A stretch of DNA of 8,414 bases. Source: Lachnospiraceae bacterium (GTDB lineage: Bacteria; Bacillota; Clostridia; Lachnospirales; Lachnospiraceae). The stretch spans positions 1 through 8,414 of the forward strand of contig VSNR01000187.1 of NCBI GenBank assembly GCA_009774345.1, read 5' to 3'. The stretch's first letter is position 1; every line of letters begins with the position of its first letter. The position numbers were made by a program, and so were the translations under genes. This document shows positions 4,407 through 8,414 of the stretch, one piece after another. The notes beneath the pieces are model-generated. The model was not told the origin of the DNA. It saw nothing but the letters and a program-made list of their open reading frames with translations, and did not search any database.

Positions 4407-6998
4407 ATGAAAAAAAGACATAGGAAAAATAAAATGGATGGGAGTGGTCCATTGCTTCTATCTATTATTGTTGTATTTAGTATTCTGGGAGCAGTTGTCT
4501 TTTCTGTCGCGCACCAGATTTCTGTGGAAATGTCGGCATCCGCTATTCAAAATCTCAGTGAGAGTTTGGACTTAATTGAGTGCACCATTGAAGCCATTAT
4601 CAATAAAGAAGCTGAATTTCAGCAGATGATGGCACAGGAGATTGGACTGAAAGCAAGTCAGGAGGAGTATGTCTGTACGTATCAATCTAACGAGACAATG
4701 GTGAAGATTTCACTGATACAGGAGGGACAATCAGAGGGGATTTCCAATACTGGAGAATTGTTCTCGGAGGCAGGATTGAACTTTTCTGCAGGGAGAACAG
4801 TAGGCGGAGTAGCAGTTTCAGAGTCGTATATGAATTATATGGGCACATGGGCATATACAATGAAGTGCCCCGTTGTGAGGGACGGGAAGAAGATTGCGAC
4901 TCTCTATGTTGAGTACGTTTATGATTCGCTGGATAATTCTTTGCCAAATGGATTTTACAATAAGAGGGCAATGCTTTATATTATGGACGCAGAAAGTGAA
5001 CGTATGGTGTTAAAGCCTAAAGGAATGGGGGAGCGCAGTGCAGGACACCTAAACTTAGAAGATTTTTTTCGAGCAAATGATATTTTGGATGTGGAGCTTC
5101 GAGAGGAGGTTTCTGAGAGTATCAAAAACGGAAAGAATATAATGTTTAATCATGATATTCGTGGAATTCGCTCGTTGATTTATATGTGGGCAGTCAATGA
5201 CGGTTCGATATATTTGATTGGTTATGTGCCGATCAATGCGATCCAACAGGAAGGTAAGACAGTTAATCAAAATATTTTGATTGTTGTCGGAGCGATGCTG
5301 GTTGCTTTTTTCCTGTGCTGTCTTTTGTACTATCTGAACCAGCGTCAGCAGAATAAAATAAGGAAAGAACGTGAGAAAGAGAAGGAAATACACAACAAAC
5401 AGCTTGCGGAGGCGTTGCAGGCAGCACAGTTAGCGAGTAATTCCAAGACAACATTTCTCTCTAATATGTCACATGATATCCGTACACCGATGAATGCAGT
5501 GATTGGTTTTACGACACTACTTGCCAAAGATGCAGACAATCCAGAGAAGGTAAGAGAATATACCAAGAAAATCATGGCTTCAGGACAGCATCTGCTCAGC
5601 CTGATCAATGATATATTGGATGTCTCTAAGATTGAGAGCGGAAAAGTTGTGCTGTCAGTGGAAGAATTTACATTAAATGATCTGGTATCTTCAGTGGATG
5701 CGATTATTCGTCCGATGGCAACTGCACGAGACCAGAAGTTTCATGTAGAAGTGACAGGGTTGAAACATGAATATTTGCTGGGAGATGAAACCAGGATCAA
5801 CCAGATTTTGATCAATCTGCTATCAAATGCTGTAAAATATACACAGGAAGGCGGCAATATATGGTTTCGGATGATTGGAATGAAACAGCGGTCTCCGCAG
5901 TTTGAACATATTCGAATCGAAGTACAAGATGATGGATATGGAATGACATCAGAGTACTTAAAAGTCATATTTGATGCGTTTACCAGAGCTGAGAACAGTA
6001 CCACGAACAAGGTACAAGGTACAGGACTTGGCATGGCGATCACCAAAAATATTGTAGAACTAATGGGTGGGACAATAGATGTGTCGAGTGAAGTGAACAA
6101 AGGAACCTTGTTTCGAGTAGAATTGGAGCTGAGGATACCAGAGCGTCAGACGAACAAGCGGTTTTGGGAAGAGAATGGAATCTCACGTATTTTGGCAGTG
6201 GATAATGATGAGATTATCTGTGAAAACATTCACATGCTTATGGATGATACAGGTGTTGTGGCAGACATGGTTCCCAGCGCGGATATGGCGATACAGATAC
6301 TACAAGATCTATCTGAGATTGAGAAAGCATATCAGCTGCTTCTGATTGATTGGAATATCGTGGACGCAGAAGGGATTCAGAAAGTGAAGGACATACGAGA
6401 GTGCGTGCCGGAGATTGTGCCAATCCTGTTTCTTGCTGACTCTGATGCAGTCGGAATGGAGGAGGCGCTGCTTATGAAAAATATAAAAGTGCTCACAAAA
6501 CCATTTTTTGTCTGTGCGTTTCAGGAAAAGATATTAGAGATCAGGGTAGAGCAAAATGACGATAAGTCCGAATTCGCCGCGGAGCGTAACAGTTTGAAGG
6601 GACTGCATTTTCTTGCCGCCGAGGATAATGAGATCAACTCTGAAATCCTGAGAGAAATTCTGTTGATGGAGGGCGCAGACTGTGAGATTGTTGAGAATGG
6701 TCAGCAGGCAGTCGAGCGTTTTATGAATGCTGAGGAGAAGGCGTTTGATGCGATATTAATGGATGTTCAGATGCCAGTGATGAATGGATATGACGCGACA
6801 AGGGCAATCCGGTCATTAGAGCGCAAGGATGCCATAACGATTCCAATTATAGCGATGACAGCAAATGCCTTTGCAGAGGATGAGAAAGAAGCGTTGGATG
6901 CTGGCATGAATGTTCATCTGGCGAAACCAATTGATGTGGAGCTATTAAACAAAGTTATAAATCACTATGTATCCAGAAAGGAAGGAACGAATACATGA
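4407..6998 (+). CDS. Hybrid sensor histidine kinase with two receiver domains
   Basis: This 863-residue membrane kinase has a basic N-terminus and a membrane segment at about 14-36. An extracytoplasmic sensor of about 250 residues, whose family I cannot name, follows, then a second membrane segment at 288-310 and a charged coiled linker (311-345). The HisKA domain has phospho-acceptor H356 in SHDIRTP. The HATPase domain has N474, the DDGYGM box at 508-513 and the GTGLGM box at 538-543. The first receiver (about 592-712) keeps D648 and K698 but has N600 in the acidic pair and A677 at the switch position, so it is degenerate. The second receiver (about 732-856) is intact, with E739/D740, D786, T818 and K840. 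No HPt or DNA-binding output domain is present, so signal must leave through a partner elsewhere. GGGGAGA (4396-4402) precedes the ATG. The stop overlaps the next start by 4 bp (ATGA). Confidence 0.95.
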   Translation: MKKRHRKNKMDGSGPLLLSIIVVFSILGAVVFSVAHQISVEMSASAIQNLSESLDLIECTIEAIINKEAEFQQMMAQEIGLKASQEEYVCTYQSNETMVKISLIQEGQSEGISNTGELFSEAGLNFSAGRTVGGVAVSESYMNYMGTWAYTMKCPVVRDGKKIATLYVEYVYDSLDNSLPNGFYNKRAMLYIMDAESERMVLKPKGMGERSAGHLNLEDFFRANDILDVELREEVSESIKNGKNIMFNHDIRGIRSLIYMWAVNDGSIYLIGYVPINAIQQEGKTVNQNILIVVGAMLVAFFLCCLLYYLNQRQQNKIRKEREKEKEIHNKQLAEALQAAQLASNSKTTFLSNMSHDIRTPMNAVIGFTTLLAKDADNPEKVREYTKKIMASGQHLLSLINDILDVSKIESGKVVLSVEEFTLNDLVSSVDAIIRPMATARDQKFHVEVTGLKHEYLLGDETRINQILINLLSNAVKYTQEGGNIWFRMIGMKQRSPQFEHIRIEVQDDGYGMTSEYLKVIFDAFTRAENSTTNKVQGTGLGMAITKNIVELMGGTIDVSSEVNKGTLFRVELELRIPERQTNKRFWEENGISRILAVDNDEIICENIHMLMDDTGVVADMVPSADMAIQILQDLSEIEKAYQLLLIDWNIVDAEGIQKVKDIRECVPEIVPILFLADSDAVGMEEALLMKNIKVLTKPFFVCAFQEKILEIRVEQNDDKSEFAAERNSLKGLHFLAAEDNEINSEILREILLMEGADCEIVENGQQAVERFMNAEEKAFDAILMDVQMPVMNGYDATRAIRSLERKDAITIPIIAMTANAFAEDEKEALDAGMNVHLAKPIDVELLNKVINHYVSRKEGTNT

Positions 6999-8290
6999 GA
7001 AAAATCATTGTACACAGCCTTGCAGGATTGGCAGCGCTGTTGCTGGCAGCCTGCGGAGACAGTGCACTACCTAATGATGATGTGATAACTTTTGAAAAGG
7101 AGAGTGAGAGAGTAGTAACACTGTTCAGCCCGATGGAAAAGACAATGCCGGATGTAGATAATGTGGCGAGAAGCGCATCGGAGAAAACTGTTATTATGGC
7201 AGAGGAAAAGCTTGGTGTAACAGTGGATTATATCACGTATACGGCGGAGGATTATCAGGATAAAACGTATGATGATATAGCACTTGACAGAGCGCGCAGT
7301 GATATGGATGATTTGTATCTGCTCAATCCAGATGTCATTCAAAAGCTGGCAGAGGAAAATAAACTGATGGACTTATCTGATCTTGACAGTGTGAAGAATC
7401 TAAGAGATGTTGTAAAGACTGCAAATGTGGTGGAGGGCAAACTAGTGGCGATTCCACAGGAAGTAGTCGCGTATGGTTTATTTATCAATAAAGACCTGTT
7501 TGATCAGTATGATCTCGATCTGCCAGATACACCTGAGGATTTTCTGGAGTGCTGCCGTGTATTTAAGGAAAATGGAATAGAGACACCCGTCGGCGCTAAC
7601 CGCTGGTGGCTTGAGACATTTGTGCTTGCACAGGCCTATGCAGATCTGTATAATGGTGGCAATACGGCGGCGGAGATTGCTGCACTCAACAGCGGAGAGA
7701 AAAAATACAGTGACTATATGCGCCCTGGCTTTGAGTTTCTTCAGGAGATGATTGACAGAGGATATATTGATGCTAAAAAAGCATATAGGAGTGAGGCGAT
7801 CGAGGGGGAAGGCGCGGATTTTCTGGCAGGAAAGACACCGATCGTCATGGCATATTGGAGCGCAGCAAACTCAGAGACTGCATATGGAAATCCAGATTTT
7901 AATATGTTGGTCATCGGTTTTCCGAGCAGTCGGGGACAGATGCCGGTGATGCCGATGACAGGCATTGCTGTAGGCATTCATGCTGAACATGCAGAGGATG
8001 CTATGAAAACACTGGATGTCATGGTTTCAGATGAGGCGCTTCAGGTTTATGCAGAGACCAACAAGGTAATCTCCCCCTCTAAGAATGTGTCCGTGGACTG
8101 TATACCTGCATTAAAACCTTTAAATGACAGAATTAATGAGAATGTATTTGTCCTTGGTTCAAATGCAAGTATGAAGCTCGAGCAGTGGGGAAATACCTGT
8201 ATCATTGTGCGGAATCTATTGAATGGCGCCACGGTAGAGGAGTGTATGGCAGCGTTTGACAGACTTCAGGAAGAAACGCTCAGGAAATAA
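6995..8290 (+). CDS. Extracellular solute-binding lipoprotein (ABC-type, no transporter nearby)
   Basis: This 431-residue protein begins with a lipoprotein signal peptide, with a hydrophobic core and lipobox LLAAC placing the modified cysteine at C20. The rest fits the family 1 solute-binding fold typical of carbohydrate importers. It has an N-terminal lobe, the EGKLVAIP...GLFINKDLFDQY hinge pattern at about 147-172, a WW pair near 204-205 that could stack on a sugar, and a C-terminal lobe with FLAGKTPIVMAYWSA. It should sit on the outer face of the membrane. The start overlaps the kinase stop (ATGA), so the two are translationally coupled. No permease or ATPase follows before a tRNA on the other strand. 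I infer that it serves as a ligand-presenting partner of the kinase; the ligand is unknown. It could alternatively serve a transporter encoded elsewhere. Confidence 0.92.
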   Translation: MRKIIVHSLAGLAALLLAACGDSALPNDDVITFEKESERVVTLFSPMEKTMPDVDNVARSASEKTVIMAEEKLGVTVDYITYTAEDYQDKTYDDIALDRARSDMDDLYLLNPDVIQKLAEENKLMDLSDLDSVKNLRDVVKTANVVEGKLVAIPQEVVAYGLFINKDLFDQYDLDLPDTPEDFLECCRVFKENGIETPVGANRWWLETFVLAQAYADLYNGGNTAAEIAALNSGEKKYSDYMRPGFEFLQEMIDRGYIDAKKAYRSEAIEGEGADFLAGKTPIVMAYWSAANSETAYGNPDFNMLVIGFPSSRGQMPVMPMTGIAVGIHAEHAEDAMKTLDVMVSDEALQVYAETNKVISPSKNVSVDCIPALKPLNDRINENVFVLGSNASMKLEQWGNTCIIVRNLLNGATVEECMAAFDRLQEETLRK

Positions 8291-8294
8291 ACTG

Positions 8295-8334
8295 GCACAA
8301 TCGAGTGGGGAAGAGCCATCTTCCCTGCCTGTGC
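8295..8334. terminator. Hairpin between convergent operon and tRNA-Gly, possible terminator
   Basis: GGGAAGA (8308-8314) pairs perfectly with TCTTCCC (8319-8325) around GCCA, and an outer GCACA/TGTGC (8295-8299 and 8330-8334) can extend it with bulges. No T-run follows on the plus strand. On the minus strand only a modest TTTATTT follows a few bases later. It could end either convergent transcript weakly. Confidence 0.35.
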
Positions 8335-8343
8335 GCATAAAAA

Positions 8344-8414
8344 AGCAGGATACGGGAGTCGAACCCGCCTCCTCGGCTTGGGAAGCCGATGTACTACCGA
8401 TGTACTAATCCTGC
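8344..8414 (-). tRNA. tRNA-Gly (anticodon CCC, reads GGG)
   Basis: On the minus strand a complete 71-nt cloverleaf runs from the window edge. The acceptor GCAGGAT pairs with ATCCTGC, the D stem is GTAC/GTAC, and the anticodon stem TCGGC/GCCGA encloses TTCCCAA, giving CCC. A 4-nt variable loop follows, and the T stem GCGGG/CCCGT encloses TTCGACT with one G-U pair. The discriminator is T, as usual for glycine tRNAs, and CCA is not encoded; six T follow in the transcript direction (8344-8339). Its 5' end coincides with the last base of the window, so its promoter is outside. Confidence 0.93.

Noticed and set aside
3940..8414. Integrated island bounded by the two tRNA genes
   Set aside because: No integrase, and no copy of either tRNA 3' end was seen as a direct repeat at the opposite border; two tRNAs flanking an operon is not sufficient evidence.

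Overview
The window looks like a chromosomal segment of a low-to-moderate GC Firmicute, most likely a Clostridia gut-type organism of the Lachnospiraceae kind. That placement is an inference from strong GGAGG/GGGGAG ribosome sites, sigma-A style promoters, tRNAs without an encoded CCA, and the protein families present. No species can be named from sequence alone. I see no phage, transposase, CRISPR or toxin-antitoxin genes.

Layout, left half (1-3616). An AraC-type regulator with an N-terminal cupin fold (126-992) has its own promoter, preceded by a perfect 10-bp tandem repeat. A fully consensus promoter (1004-1032) then drives a compact three-gene operon. It encodes a small protein with a C-terminal helix-turn-helix (1068-1571), a stand-alone CheC/FliY-type phosphatase-domain protein with both catalytic E/N pairs intact (1595-2215), and a YihY/BrkB-family integral membrane protein (2219-3193). 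Converging on this operon with only 6 bp between stop codons is a membrane-anchored SH3-domain protein on the minus strand (3200-3616).

Middle (3617-4406). This intergenic region of about 790 bp holds no protein gene I accept. It carries the minus-strand promoter of the SH3 gene, an AT-rich stretch with phased GTAACAAT repeats, a complete tRNA-Thr(GGU) with its own promoter, and a possible small RNA with an unpaired C-run and a terminator. After these come a 29-bp inverted repeat and the promoter of the next operon.

Right half (4407-8414). A large hybrid sensor histidine kinase (two membrane segments, a 250-residue extracytoplasmic sensor, HisKA, HATPase and two receiver domains) overlaps by 4 bp a lipoprotein solute-binding protein. 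No permease, ATPase or separate response regulator is present before a minus-strand tRNA-Gly(CCC) closes the window. The most economical reading is that the binding protein presents a small ligand, perhaps a sugar, to the kinase sensor instead of feeding a transporter. The most unusual candidates are the C-rich small RNA, whose UCUCCCC stretch can pair with the GGGGAGA ribosome sites of both the kinase and the AraC gene, and the kinase plus orphan binding-protein pair. No wholly new system is demonstrated.
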